A stretch of 64,000 nt of DNA, taken from positions 13,040,385 through 13,104,384 of the forward strand of contig NC_079973.1 in the NCBI RefSeq assembly GCF_029852145.1. The letters are read 5' to 3'. The translations under genes and the position numbers were made by a program. Numbering within the stretch: the stretch's first letter is position 1; the number at the start of each line of letters is the position of its first letter. A model generated the notes under the pieces. That model worked only from the letters and a program-made list of their open reading frames with translations. It did not search any database and was not told the DNA's origin. Shown in pieces: positions 51,757 through 64,000 of this stretch. The DNA is from Microplitis mediator (lineage: Eukaryota > Arthropoda > Insecta > Hymenoptera > Braconidae).

Positions 51757-52082
51757 GAGCAGCAGTCAGTACGTGACTGCCCAAATATCACCACTAAATT
51801 TATAAAACACGCAGAAGAAAAGGATTTCTTGACGCGAAAAAATTATAACGACATTGTAATAAGCAAATTGTCTAACTCCATTTCAGAAAATCTTCCATTT
51901 GTGCGAAAAAAAAGTAATTTCAAATTTTTTTTTCATCTAAAAATCAATTCCATATCTAGTATATGTATAATATTTTTGTCTAGGTTACTCAAATAATATT
52001 TTTTTTGACTATTACTATCTGAAAATTGCACAGAATCACCTACTAAAAAATATTAAGTTAGACAATTTGCTAATTATAACGT
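51757..52082. mobile_element. Helitron 3'-end remnant plus small palindrome
   Basis: ACGAGCAGCAGTCAGTACGT is a reverse-oriented Helitron end (to about 51838). It is followed by ATTATAACGACATTGTAATA ... GCTAATTATAACGTC, a palindromic element of about 240 bp. Confidence 0.45.
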
Positions 52083-52139
52083 CAGATTATTAATCTGAAA
52101 TAATTGCAATATTATTTTCTCATTCAATTTAATTAAAAA

Positions 52140-53343
52140 CGAGCAACCAGCAGTCACCATGTGACTGCCCAAATATCACTATTAAATTTATAAAATACGT
52201 AGAAAAAATGGATTTCTTGCCGCAACAAAATTTTAATTTGCACCAAGAAATTTTATGCATGATCAATTAAATACAAAAATTGTCTTGGGGCGAGAAAATA
52301 TTTTTTTGGTCAAGAAATAATTCCTCACACCAACTAATTTTTTCTAGTTCTAAATAAATTTTTGTTTTCAATTCACAATGCAAAAAATTTATTGGGGTAA
52401 GTCAAAATTTTCTTTAGGCGAGCAAAGAGTTTTTGTGTCAATGAATCCTTTTTTTTTCTATGCACACTTTTTTGGCTTTGAGAGGCTTCCTAAAACCAAA
52501 AGGGAGTAGAAAAATCTGTCATTTTGGAGTAAGCGACGCGATATAAATAACATAGCTATATATTCAGTGACATTCAGTCATATTTACTGACAGAATAATA
52601 AAAGTATTAATTGATTTAAAGAAAATAAATACGATCATCTTCTTTCCCGCGTAATTTAAATGTAATTCGAATGATATAGATAAATCTATTTATCTCAATA
52701 TTTGAGAATTAAAAAGAGTTTAAAGTATGTGTTGGATTCTCTGTACAAAAATCAATCTTTATTCTTATATATACTTTATTTAATTATTTCTCTTTACTAA
52801 ATATTCTGTTCGAAATATTATTTCGAACAGTGCCGCATTTAAGTCGTAGTATATATATTTGAGTTGAGTTCAAAATGTGTATATGTTTACTTAAGGAAAA
52901 GAAAGCTAGCATGGATCAAATTTTATGACCTTAGGTACTTGGGTCGACGAGAGATTCCAAGTAAATGCAAGGCAATATGTTTTTCTTCATTTGCACTCAT
53001 ATATATATATTTTGAACTTAGAGATCTTTGTTATACAAAAAGAGGAGAGGTTGGTGGACCTCAGTGTTAAATAATATTAAAAGAATAAGTTAGTCTAAGC
53101 TAAATCTCTTACGAGTGAAGACATACCCTAGAGCGCGTATTTTTAATAAAAGATATAATATTCATTTGTTTAATAAATTGATTTGTTTCATTCACGATTA
53201 CCATACCTAAATTCCCAACAGTATGAAAAAGCACAAATTCAAGTCAAGACCTATCTAATCATACCTATTTCATTAACATTAACTAATTCTATCATATAGA
53301 TATGGCGGGAACAAAATTTTCCTTATTCTCTTAATAATATAGT
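52140..53343. mobile_element. Helitron-like element, copy D (reverse), with inserted LTR
   Basis: CGAGCAACCAGCAGTCACCA at left and CTTATTCTCTTAATAATATAG at right are the reversed ends. The hairpin here is GCAGTCACCATGTGACTGC (one arm mutated). Interrupted by the solo LTR at 52730-53220. Confidence 0.65.
52730..53220. mobile_element. Copia-like solo LTR
   Basis: 491 bp beginning TGTTGGATTCTCTG and ending TTCCCAACA (TG..CA, inverted TGTTGG), flanked by a 5-bp duplication GTATG (52725-52729, 53221-53225). The other Helitron copies read through this point without it. Internal TATATATATTTTGAAC and AATAAAAGA are plausible promoter and polyadenylation signals. TGTTGG..CCAACA termini are common in Ty1/copia. 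Strand not determined. Confidence 0.8.
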
Positions 53344-54556
53344 TAATAATAATAGTAATAATGAAAAGACATGAGTTAAAAAAAAAATATGAAACAATGG
53401 TACGCACATGTAATATCCAACAGCCATATATTTATTTTATTTTTTATTTTTAAGAAACAAATGCTAGTTGAGCATTACCTATTCGATAATTATAATATAT
53501 ATAAATAAATGCGTAACAATTTTTTGTTTAATTTAAAAAAATTTTTTTTTTTATTTTCTCGTTTACTATTTATACGAAGTGTAAGGATAATTAACATTTA
53601 AATTTAATAGATTTTATTTAATTACGAACGTGCGCTATTGTACACAATGTGTTTAAAGTACAAGATTAGTTTGAGTTTTTTAAAATTTTTAAATGATATT
53701 TTAATTTTTTAATTATTAATTTATATTAATTACTCGTTTTTTACTCAAAAAAGATAACAATAAAATATTGCTCATTTTTCACTGAGGTTTTGCTTCCATT
53801 TTATATTCACTACTTCAGCATATTTACATGATCTCTAGCGTTTTTATATTATTTTTCATACCATCATTTTTTTGCATTTATTCTTTCATCCCTTTAATTA
53901 TTATTACATATTAGGAGTGCGCTTTGATGCAGGCAAGGTAGCGAGTCGAGGCAATTCACAGAATGATTTATTTTTAGCGTCGCGGTTGGCCTCTGGAAGC
54001 AGTTTTATTTGATAAGATTTTTAAAAAAGTCAATTTAGGAAATTTATCATTTATATTATTAGCTCTTTTAATTGACATTTATTTATGCATTGGAAGAAAA
54101 TTTATTTTGGTATATTTTTTGGAAGCCTCCTTATGCTTACGGTTTTCTGTTATGTCTTTACACATTCGTATTTTTTTAATTCCAACTCATTTCTATCTGC
54201 GCTATTATTTATTTATTTAAACTTTTATAATTAATATTATTGGCTTAGAAAAATCGCCGATTCCAAGAGTATTTATACGACTAGAAAAATGTACAAGCAC
54301 TTTAAGTTATACTCTGAAAAATATTGACAATTGGATAAAAATTATATATATATATATATAAATATTTTGTCATCTATTTGATCCTTTTTTTCATTTAATT
54401 ATATTTTGAGCGTTTAAATATATGAGTTAAATAATAAGAAACTTTGTCAATTATTAACAGAATTCACGGCAGTGCATGAACATTTTAACAAACAAATTTT
54501 TTTTTATTTATAAAATAATTGCGCCGTTTAAAAGTTTTTATTTTAATGTTTTGCAT
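53344..54556. other. AT-rich region with one GC-rich island
   Basis: Mostly AT-rich. Island 53915-54012 is open on the minus strand and unlike its surroundings. It may be 3' UTR or coding end of an unidentified minus-strand gene. Confidence 0.3.
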
Positions 54557-54890
54557 TTAAATCATCTGGTAAATTTTCTTTTTGGCTTCGGCATCCCGCG
54601 GAGTGCCTGAATCATCCACGTTGCCTGTTGCATATGTAATTAAACTTGAGTAAAATAATTAATTAAAAATAATATTAATTATTTCAAATTGATTTTATAC
54701 AATACACAGTTATTTACACAAAAAAATAATGATTAAGTACTGATCGATTGATAAAGAAAAATTATTTTTATTATTTTTTTTTAATAGCGCACTAATAAAA
54801 ATTTTTATTGCTTTTTATTTTAAAATTACCGTTCTTACGTCGTAAATAGTGAGCTCTGACAGCTGTATTAATATCAGTCTGCAAATTCGT
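54557..54890 (-). CDS. Unidentified two-exon gene 3' end
   Basis: Minus-strand exon 54830-54890 (TNLQTDINTAVRAHYLRRKN) has acceptor TTTCCAAG and donor AACG|GTAATT. Exon 54557-54624 (acceptor ATGCAACAG) continues in matching phase as GNVDDSGTPRDAEAKKKIYQ then MI and a stop. GC content is well above the neighbourhood. I do not recognise the protein and found no upstream exon between here and Blimp-1. The upstream exons may lie beyond Blimp-1, making Blimp-1 nested, or these may be alternative 3' exons. Phase 0 at the first exon is incompatible with splicing directly from the Blimp-1 finger exon, which ends in phase 1. Confidence 0.4.
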
Positions 54891-55048
54891 CTTGGAAATA
54901 TGATCATAGAATAGCGATTTAATATTTAAATCCTCGGAAAATCTTATCAAAGATAATTTATTATTTAAATGATTTAATTACGGTCAATAAGAATCCCTAA
55001 ATATATATCATTTTTAAATAATTAAAATTTTTAAAACTATTATTTAAT

Positions 55049-55965
55049 CCCTGATTAAAAATACTCATTGAAAAGTATTGAAAAAGATGAGAATTGAATA
55101 CTTTTGAATAAATCCTACTCCACGAGGTTTTCATATGGACATAAAATTAATACTTTTCCATTATATTGAATCTAAAAATAATATAAGAATTTCTAAACTT
55201 CCAAAGAATTGAAAAAAATTCGAATAAATTAAATTTTTTAATCTTTCTGAATCCTCGTCAATGACAAAAAAGTTTGGAATTTTAGGGCTACGAGTAACAT
55301 TGAAAAAAATTGACAGTTTTAAATCTTTCTGAATCTTCCTCAGTACCAAAATAGTTCCATATTTCGAGTTAAGAGTTGGATTGAAAAAGATTTAAATGAA
55401 TTGACATTTTCAATCTTTCTGAATACTTCTCAATAACAAAATAATTTCACATTTCGAGTCACGCGTGGGATTGAAAAAAATTCAAATGAATTGACAGTTT
55501 TGAATCTTTTTGAATTTCCCTCAATACTAAAATAGTTCCATATTTCCAATTATGACTTGAATTTAAATAAATTAAAATAAATTGACATTTTCAATCTTTT
55601 TGAATGCTTCTCAATACCAAAATAGTTTCATATTTTGGATCGAGTGTAGGATTGAAAAGAATTGAAAGAAATTGAGAATTTTCAATTTTTCTGAATCTTT
55701 CTCAATACTAAAATAGTTCCATATTTCGAGTTATGACTTGAATTTAAATAAATTAAAATGAATTAACATTTTCGAATCTTTCTGAATCTTTTTCTAAAAT
55801 GAAAGATTGAATTCTTTTCAATACTTTTGAATTCCATTATAAGAATTAGAGAGTATTCAAATGATCGATATTTCAATTCCATTTAATATTTTTCAAAATC
55901 TCCGTATGAATTGAAAAGAATTTAAACAATTTTCAATACTTTTCAATGAGTATTTTTAATCAGGG
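55049..55965. mobile_element. CCCTGATT-family element, copy 2, with about 89-bp units
   Basis: Complete: CCCTGATTAAAAATACTCAT ... ATGAGTATTTTTAATCAGGG. Five or more units with ATAGTTCCATATTTCGAGTT at about 88-92-bp spacing (about 55350-55720), the inverse of those in copy 1. Confidence 0.75.
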
Positions 55966-56311
55966 ATAGCGCGACGATCAATAAATTATACACTAATTTA
56001 TTGACTGTCAAATCAAATATGTTTTCTTATCATAATAAGAAAATTTAATCAATTACTCCATTTAAATTTTAGTAATAAATCACTTATCTATGAAAATATC
56101 TGTAAGCACGTTTTCGTTTTTTTTTTTTTTTTTTTTTTATTTTTATTTTTTTTTATTTTAATAAAGCGGTAGACTGTATACAGTAGTAAACTAAAACTCT
56201 AGTATAGTCACAGAAATATGCTTAAATATTAATGGAAGTGTTGCAATATATGATAATGAATTAAATAATTTAAATGAATAAATAAAAAATTTTAATGAAA
56301 TATATTTTTTA
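55966..56311. other. AT-rich spacer with T-rich run
   Basis: A T-rich run at about 56107-56160 and nothing else recognised. Confidence 0.3.
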
Positions 56312-57301
56312 CACTGTCAAAAATTTACCAAGTGAATCCGAAGTAAACGCGGATAATTTTCATCCATTGACTTTTCGAAGTGAAATTCACCCCGAAGGGA
56401 TTTTGGAAAATATTTATTATAAAAAAATTGTAGAACGAAATCGTAGTACAAACTTGCGAATTAAATTACTAATATATAGTGCGGTTCGGTCATATATTTT
56501 AACATTTATATTGAGTACGGAAATAATTACAAGCTTTACATATATCAAGGCGAAATAATTTTCAAAAATTGTAAGCGGCTGATAATGAAAAATTAATGAG
56601 TGTGAATGTAGCAGGCAGATAAATTTAAAATTATTAATTAATAGAGTAAAATTAATAAAATAAAATTTTAAAAAAATGCGCATTTAAAAACTTTTCAAAT
56701 TAATAAGTGCATTTTTTCGAAATATTTTTGTAAAATTATTTCCCTTACTTATTTATAATTTTAAATCTGTTTCATGTCTGCTACATTTACACTCGTAAAA
56801 ATTTCATGCTTATGAAGTTAAAGAAATTTGTACCCGAAGATCGGAACATTTTTCCCGGAACGGAAATAAAAAAACGAAATGAAAAGTAAAAACTACTGGA
56901 TCTTGATTTCTGAAAAGTTCCACACAGCAGCCGAAAATTGCAGGCCACCTCAACTATTTTTTAAGTCACCTTTAAAGTCAAATTACATACATTTTTTTCG
57001 ATTTCGTTGAGCGAAAAACGTTTCGATCTTCAAGTACATAAAGAAATTTATTTTTTATTTTCCATCGTTAATAGTTTTACTGAGTCACAAACTGTCATAT
57101 GATTGACATCAACCATACCACGAAATAACATTTTATAAATTAAAAACATAATATATTAAGTTTAATTATTAATATCTGGATCAATTAATTATTAAAATAA
57201 TTATATTTCTCAAAAATAAATTTATTTCAGTGTTAAAACTCCGTACCGGAGTGAATGCTGATTCGTATTCACTCCGGATTCACTTGTGATTTTTTACAGT
57301 G
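56312..57301. mobile_element. CACTGTAAAAAAT family, copy 2, with nested MITE
   Basis: Left ACACTGTCAAAAATTTACCA, right CACTTGTGATTTTTTACAGTG, with GAAGTGAAATTCACCCCGAA and CCGGAGTGAATGC near the ends. A MITE (56597-56796, GTGTGAATGTAGCAGGCAGA ... TGTCTGCTACATTTACACTC) lies inside. Confidence 0.55.
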
Positions 57302-57674
57302 TGAAAAAAAGTTTAAATAATAATAAAAAACTAAATAATATACAATTGTCTTTAAAAAAATAAATGATTTAAAAATGAGTAGAAAATACTGATTGGTTTA
57401 CTTACGTAATTTATAATTTGTTTTTTTTTATGCCAACGCAACGTAAGATAAATCTTTATAAAAAAATATATGTACATAATATTAAATATATAAATGTTTT
57501 ATATATGACGATTGTGAATGTATATTAATGGTGTTTAATGTGTGTATAGATTGATTATTATATTTTAATAATTTTAAATTTAATAAATTAATTATTACTG
57601 AATTAATATACAGTCTACCGTTTGGCCAACCGACAATACAAATAATAATATTTATTGATATCTATATTTATATT

Positions 57675-57705
<31 letters not shown>

Positions 57706-58167
57706 TGTTTTTTTTTTTAAATTATATATTTACCTAATCACTGATTATAATTATCCCTTATGTTAATATATACAGGTACAGGTCTCGTATAGTTGCAGTC
57801 GTGTCGTCACTGGTTTTTTTTTATATTCCCCATCTTCTCACCCTTTCTTATATTTTTAATTCAAGTATTTTAAAACCTTTTAATTATTTACTTCTTATCT
57901 TCTTCTTTTTTTGGATTCTTTTTTTTTAAATTTAACAATTTTTAAATATTGGCGGGTGCCGACAAAATCCGCCAATTGGAGATAATTAAGTACTCTAATG
58001 TACAAAATTTATATTATAAACAACGCAAGAAATATATTTTATCGAATTATGTGGACATATATTTATATAAATATTGAATTTAAAATAATTATAGTAAAAA
58101 AATTATTTAGCAACTTTAAAAATATATAATGAAGGAAGCATTGGTGTTTTTTCTTTTATTTAAATTG

Positions 58168-58237
<70 letters not shown>

Positions 58238-58397
58238 AAAAATGTTTAAATATCCATAAATTCGAAAATTTTTCTTGCGTTAGCGCATAAGACTCGAAGT
58301 AATTATCACCGATTGTGCAGATCCGAAGCCATAGGGTCCCATGGTTGTGTCCAATTATCATATTGGACTACTTGGAGCTTTTAGATAAATTTATCTC
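57302..58397. other. Region 3' of Blimp-1, mostly AT
   Basis: Likely Blimp-1 3' UTR and flank. (AT)n at about 57675-57700 and 58170-58235. Short GC patches at 57785-57810 and 57950-57980. No exon recognised. Confidence 0.35.
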
Positions 58398-61300
58398 TTA
58401 AGTACATTCAATAATATGTGGTTGAGAGCTTTCTATAACACTCGGTCGACCCACTGAATTGTCCAGATTGTGCAACGACGTTGAATGTGCACTATTACGC
58501 CTTTCATAATTTTCTATGTGCTCTAACTCACAGTCTTTTTGCATATTACCTACAAAAAAAAAAAAGAATATTTATATATAAATATATCCTAAACTATAGA
58601 TCAGGGTTGCAAAGCGCATTAAATTTATAATTGCATTAGTGCTTCAATTAATTTTTTTTTTATATTTCATAATCCAAAAACAAATTAAAAATGGTTTTTC
58701 AATTCTTAATTCAATATCTTTGAATTAAAAATAATTTTTTAATTTTTAATCCAAAATTTTTGAATTAAAAATTAAATTTCAAATTTTCAATTCGTAAAGT
58801 AGCGTTAAAATGTAATGGCTTGGTTTTTAAATCTACGTTTTCAAATAAAACATTAAATAAAAAATTTAAATTCGGAAAACCAGATTAAAAAATTACTTTC
58901 TAATCTCTAATTCTATATTTGAAAAGTAAATCAAAAATTTTAATTAGCCATAGCTAAAGGGGATTAAAAAATTACATTCTGTTTTTTAATTTTCTATTTT
59001 CGAATCAAAAATTAAATAAAAAATTTTTAATTCCGAACATCGGATTAGTGTTGTTTTAATTTTAAATTCTCTGTTTACACTGAAAATTATTTAAAAAATT
59101 TAATTCTTAAATGTTTCAACTATGAATGATCTTTTTGTTTCAAATTCTATTATATCTGACGATTAAGAGTAAGTTTCAAAATTTTTAAACTTGAAGATCA
59201 AATAAAACAGTATTCTTTCCTGTTATAGGTGCTGTCAAATTTTTTGTCTTGATTACTTATCTGATTGCGTACCGTATGTGAATTAAAAAGTAATTTCCAA
59301 TTTTTGATCCCACGCGTTTGAATTAACAAGTAATTTTTTAATTTTTAACCCCACGTGCCTGAATTAGAATTAATTTTTGAAATTTTAAACCCACGTGTTA
59401 ATTCAAAAACTTATTTTTCAATTTCACTTGTCTGATTAAAAATTAGTTTTTCGATTTTTTATTCCATGTGTGTACTTTTAAATTAATTTTTCAATTTTGA
59501 ATCCCTCGTGCAGAATTAAATATTAATTATTAAATTTTGAATCCCACGTCTCTGAATTAAAATTAATTTTTTAATATTTAATCTCACGTTTCTGAATTAA
59601 AAATTAATTTCGTAATTTTGATCGATATAATTTTAATTACGGATTAAAAATTTAATTTTTAATTGCAAATATTCTCATCAAAGAATTCGCCACCCTGCTA
59701 TAGATATAAAAACTGAAAATAAAATTTATCTTACCAACATTAACATCAGGTCCATATTCATAATAAGTGGGAGAACCAACAGCAGCAGCTAGAGCAAGTT
59801 CGTCCTCGATATTGTTTGGCCTGCAGCTGGTGGTTTTCCAATGGGTCCTGAGACCACTAGCACTTATATATTTTTTATCGCAACCCTGACACGTGTAAGG
59901 TCTTTCATTGGTATGCAGTCGTTTGTGCAGCTTAAGATGAACAAACTGGGTAAATTTTGCTGGACAAAGGTCACAAGCGTACGGCTTCTGGCCAGAGTGC
60001 AGTCTTAGGTGGGTCTTGAGATTCGAAGTTGAGCTAAACCTCTTCTGACATATTTCACATTGATGAGGTTTTTCGCCTGATTTAATAAATAAAATAATTA
60101 ATAAAACATAAATTTAATTTATAAATTTAACAGGGTCGCCACGAACCGGGAAATATAATGGAAATGTCAGGGAATTTTGAAAAGTATCCGGGAATTAAAT
60201 TGTAACAATTCAAAATTCAAAAAATTTCAAATTTTAAAGTGATTTTCAACAGATTGTAACTCGAAAGAAAATTGTCATACGACAAAAACAAAAAAGGCAA
60301 ATTGTAGCTTCACGTGTCTAGTTTTCTGATCTGGTCTTTAAATGTTTTTATCATGTGCGGTTCCGGAGTAATCCTAAGAAAACTATCGAAAAAGAAATTT
60401 ACCAAATTTTTGCTCGTCTTAAAAACGGTCTTCGAGCTTCGATAAATTTTTTTCGATAATTATGATTTATTTTTTATTGCTCCGGAACCGTGCATAATAA
60501 CAAAATTTAAAGACCCAGATCAGAAAACTAGACACTTGAAACTACAGTTTGACTTTTTGTTTTTATTGTACGACCATTTTCCTTCGAGTTACAAACTGTT
60601 GAAAATTACTAAAAAATTCGAAATTTTTTACATATTCCTTAATTTTTGCAACTAGTGTATTTTGAATTTATTTAAATTATAAAATTTCTTATTAAATATT
60701 TTAACTTATACATTTTTACCATCGAATAATCAAAAGTAGGCAATATTGATTTATTTTATTGCCATTTTTTATGGTTTCTCTTATGATTTAATTATCAAAT
60801 TTAATTATTAAAAATGAAAATATAATAAAAACTTTGAATATCTAAATGATACAAATAAAATTTCTAAATCAGGGAAAAATGTGAAAAACTTTACTGGAAA
60901 ACCGGGAAATATCAGGGAATTTTGAAATCATTTCTTCGTGGCCACCCTGTTTAAAAAAAAAATAATTACCTGTGTGCACCAAATGATGCTTTTGTAAATG
61001 TGCGAGCTGAGTAAAGCTTTTGGTACAAACATTACATTTAAATGGTCTTTCTCCTGAGTGTGTTCGTAAATGAACTTTAAGATTTGACAGTTGTCCGAAA
61101 GTTTTACAGCAAACATTGCACTCGTAATGCATTTTCCCGTCTTTTTTTTTAAGCGGATAAGGCAGAGACCGATATCCTCTAGAGCCTTGAGAATTAGGAC
61201 TGAGCGAACCGCTCTGAGAGCAAGCGTGATCATCCGGAGACAGAGAACTCGCCGGTGAGTATCTATTGAGCGAAGAAGAATTTGTGTGGATCGTTAGACC

Positions 61301-64000
61301 AGGATGATGGCCCAAGTGGAGGTTGTGGGTACCAGCAAATAAATTTGCTTGGTTATCGATTTGCATCGTAGACGAAGTAGGCAGCTGATGACCATTTGGT
61401 TCATGTCTTCTGCTGTCATTTCTTTCATAAATAATATTACTAGAGGGTGTTGGTGAATAAGCCGAACAATTTATTGACAGTGGCGCGATATGCTGATGCG
61501 CTGTACTGTTTTGATGATATAATCCGTATGGATATGATGGTGACTGTATTGGTGACAATGGTGACACACTTGGATTATTTATCGGCGTTGAATAATTTGA
61601 CTCAATATGGGGAGCACTTGAGCTGGAATACATTATCGTTGATGGTCCTAGAGATGGTGATGGTGTCGTTGATGCAGTTGTCGTAGTAGGTGATGGACTT
61701 CTTTTTCTTTTCCGTGATTTATTTTGACAACCGCCAGTGCTGTTTGTTGCAGGATGAAGGACACTTGTCGTTGATGTTAAGACCGTACTGGAATGAATAT
61801 TACCACTGACTGAGTGAATGTTGGAGTTGCAAGGATGAAGAAGATTTCCCGTACTTGAGTGCGGGTTAACTGAACTTTGAAGCATAGGTACATTGCAAGT
61901 TGAATTAACCGACGAACTGGTACACTCTGTCTGTACAGGTAAATTCGAACTTGAATCTGGACTACAGGGCAAAATATTACCGTATCTGTGTGATTTTTTG
62001 TACGAGTATGCCATTTCTGTCGGGCTTGAAGGTGGCGGGGTTACGGAATCTATATGAATTTGATTGTGATTTTGAGCTTGATGATGATTACTATGAACTT
62101 GATGTATATTAGTGTTGTTATTATTATCAGTATTGTTTCTTAAAAGAATATTTTCTAGAATCGAACTACTTGGACTTGTCATACATGATGTCCGACCGGT
62201 CGTAGACATTGGAGGAGAATTACCTTTCACCTCCAGCTCGTAAAAAGCTTTAGATTTTTTTTCCATATCATCGTCTGTTGATGTAGAAATAATTGTTGCT
62301 TTTTGGATTATCGGGGATGCTGATTTCTGTGGTATTTCCGGTGTTACTGCACGAATTATTTCTTCTTTGTCTTTGATATCTTGATTTTTGCTTGACTGGA
62401 AGTTATTGTAAGTCTTGCTTATCTTTATCTTAACTTTTCTGTATTCATTTTTTATAACTACGGTGTCTTGTTTTATCACACTGTTGCCGTTTGATGACGG
62501 CGGCGGTGGTGGTGATGGTGGCGACGACGAGGATGTTGTTCTTGTGTTTTTACTGAAGTCAAGAACGTAGTTGTTCTCGGAGTCTGATTCGCTGCTCTCT
62601 TCATGAGGCGGCGTGAGAATCTCATCGTGATAACCGTTTGAATGATAACCCTCGTCGGATCTCACTGATCCTTCCGTTGGTGTCATTTGACACCGTCGCT
62701 CGTACACTACTGAGTCCTTCAAGGTTATCCTCTCGCTAATAAATTAAAAAAAATTTCATTCAGTTTTGTTATTTTATAAACCCTTTCTTATTTCGTATGA
62801 AAAAACAATATATGGTTAAAATATATAAAATCATATATGTTTGCAACAAAAAAATATATGATATATTTTATTGTATATTATAAAAAATCATATAGAAATT
62901 TTGGCCGATTTAATATAAAATTATGTACAGTAGTCAATATATGTATTTCATATATATAACTTATATGTTTTTTCTATTAAGCTATGTATACATTTACATT
63001 TACCTTATAATATATTGTATTGATATATTTTCTTTTGTATTCAAAAAATATAAAATTTTTATATGAAATGAAATATATGGTAGCGTATAATTTATACTAA
63101 ATATGGCACCATATATTTTCATTGTTATATTTAAGCATATATTTTATTCGGTGTATGTATATATATGGGTATATATATTCGCATCAAATTAACTAATTTT
63201 GAAAATTTTAACTGCAATTTAAAGAGTACATTAAAATTTAGATCTCATTTAATTGGAGTTGGTCAAACGAATAAGAAACTTTTTTTTTTTCATACACAAT
63301 ATAAATATATATTTTTATGTATGATAAAAATATAGTTTTCGTATATGACAAGAATATATATTTTCATATATGATAAAAATATATTTTTTGTATATGATTG
63401 ACATATATATTTTATATATGCTAAACATTTACGGACTCGTATATGATGAATATTATATTTTTTAATATAAAAAAAAAATATCAGAAAATATAGTTAAATT
63501 GGTCACATATACCTTCTGATATTTATCATATATTTTTACATATATTTTGACCATATATGTTATTTTCATACGGAATTATTTATATAATTACCTTAATGAA
63601 ATTGACACATCTGATGATGTTGGTATTTCATTTGATGGTAATGCCGATTGTTGAACTTGCTGGCGTATTCGCTGAAGCATAAGCTCTCCCGTAAATGGAT
63701 AATTTAATCTTTCTGCAAATTCTCGACAGTACCATACTAATAATTCTTGGTTCGGTAGAATTGGTTTTATTGTGTAAAAATAAATGTTCATCTGTAAAAT
63801 AGAAAAAATTTTTCCATTAATTTTTGATAAATGAAAACTCTTTTTTCTTAATCAATCAATTACTAATTTTATTAACTGATTGATTGACATGTATATAAAA
63901 ATGCATATAAAAATTTTTTTTAAACTTACTTTATATTGACAGGCTATCAAATTTTGTGACTCAGATGAGTACGCGGGATTTACATATCTCATCCAATTAG
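58398..64000 (-). CDS. Blimp-1: PRDM1/Blimp-1 transcription factor (5' part off window)
   Basis: PR-domain zinc-finger repressor of nucleus and development; in flies it is an ecdysone-induced timing factor. Exons, 5' to 3': 63930-64000 (continues off the edge), 63592-63791, 60970-62735, 59735-60076, 58398-58549, all GT..AG and in phase. The first two encode the end of the PR/SET domain (NPAYSSESQNLIACQYK, KPILPNQELLVWYCREFAER). The third is a long Ser/Pro/His-rich linker ending in two fingers (YECNVCCKTFGQLSNLKVHL, FKCNVCTKSFTQLAHLQKHH). The fourth has fingers 3-5 (CEICQKRFSSTSNLKTHLRL, CDLCPAKFTQFVHLKLHKRL, then a C2HC finger CQGCDKKYISASGLRTHW). The five-finger set matches PRDM1. The last exon ends SSQPHIIECT. 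The open frame past 60970 into KQGGHEEMISKF is a repeat, not protein. Confidence 0.95.
58602..59697. mobile_element. GTTGCGAATT-family element, copy 2, in last Blimp-1 intron
   Basis: Left CAGGGTTGCAAAGCGCATTA, right AAAGAATTCGCCACCCTG. The interior is more than ten 60-bp units with CCCACGTG(T/C) and AATTAAAAATTAATTTTT. Reverse of 27040-27633. Confidence 0.65.
60131..60949. mobile_element. CAGGGTGGCCACGAA element, copy 2, in Blimp-1 intron
   Basis: CAGGGTCGCCACGAACCGGG ... TTCTTCGTGGCCACCCTG. About 90% like 48848-49738 by eye. It reaches within about 20 bp of the Blimp-1 donor at 60969. Confidence 0.75.
62760..63580. repeat. ATATATGATAAAAATATATTTT array in Blimp-1 intron
   Basis: About 800 bp dominated by CATATATG/ATATATTTT units of 20-30 bp, clearest at 63290-63420. 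A low-complexity array, no exon within. Confidence 0.55.

Noticed and set aside
56166..57625. Possible TIR pair GGTAGACTGTATA (56170) / TATACAGTCTACC (57607)
   Set aside because: Only about 13 bp match, flanks differ and another element lies inside; could be chance.
58116..58361. 81-codon minus frame rich in Ile/Tyr
   Set aside because: Made by an (AT)n microsatellite just beyond the Blimp-1 stop.
60869..60969. Extension of the Blimp-1 zinc-finger frame into KQGGHEEMISKFPDISRF
   Set aside because: A good donor at 60969 ends the exon. The extension is the right end of a CAGGGTGGCCACGAA element, seen again at 49658-49738.

Overview
This is an AT-rich, intron-containing animal chromosome segment, almost certainly from an insect and most likely a parasitoid wasp (Hymenoptera). 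The evidence is five recognisable single-copy metazoan genes with GT..AG introns, a divergent insect-type ionotropic receptor (IR), and two gene pieces carrying the ankyrin/PRANC-like C-terminal domain that is known from parasitoid wasps. There are no bacterial-style operons and no CRISPR. Much of the DNA between exons is transposable-element sequence, often nested.

Layout. 1-5350: a broken IR-like fragment, a TIR element, a PRANC-like gene piece (minus strand), a near-perfect 1.1-kb palindrome and a tandem-repeat-bearing element. 5353-22179 (minus): a complete eight-exon isovaleryl-CoA dehydrogenase gene (IVD, about 422 aa, mitochondrial leucine catabolism). Its roughly 13.4-kb sixth intron holds, on the opposite strand, an IR gene (6839-14333) plus a decayed tandem copy of that gene's 3' end (15225-15780). 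The IR coding exon is cut by a 3,056-bp element. Deleting that element together with one copy of its 2-bp target duplication restores the reading frame exactly. 22180-24142: IVD promoter and TIR elements. 24143-30051 (minus): SMC5 (about 1044 aa), a genome-maintenance ATPase.

30052-31108 is a 1.06-kb head-to-head promoter region with NRF1-like and E2F-like motifs. It is shared with POLR3B/RPC2 (31109-39343, plus, about 1137 aa), the second largest subunit of RNA polymerase III. 39344-43850 holds a second PRANC-like gene piece and a MITE whose TA target duplication is shown by an internal empty-site paralogue. 43851-48371 (plus): a FAM76 gene (about 329 aa). 48372-54500: elements nested up to three deep, Helitron-like copies and a copia-like solo LTR with a 5-bp target duplication. 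54557-54890: a small unidentified two-exon 3' end (minus). 58398-64000 (minus): the PRDM1/Blimp-1 gene, five zinc fingers and part of the PR domain, running off the right edge.

The housekeeping genes do not form one pathway; they are ordinary neighbours. The most unusual material is the accessory part: an antisense chemoreceptor locus inside a metabolic-gene intron bracketed by 77-bp inverted repeats, the two PRANC-like fragments, the frame-restoring transposon insertion, and several element families built from iterated short motifs. Gene identities come from reading translated motifs. TE class assignments are inferences from termini and duplications, since no database search was possible.
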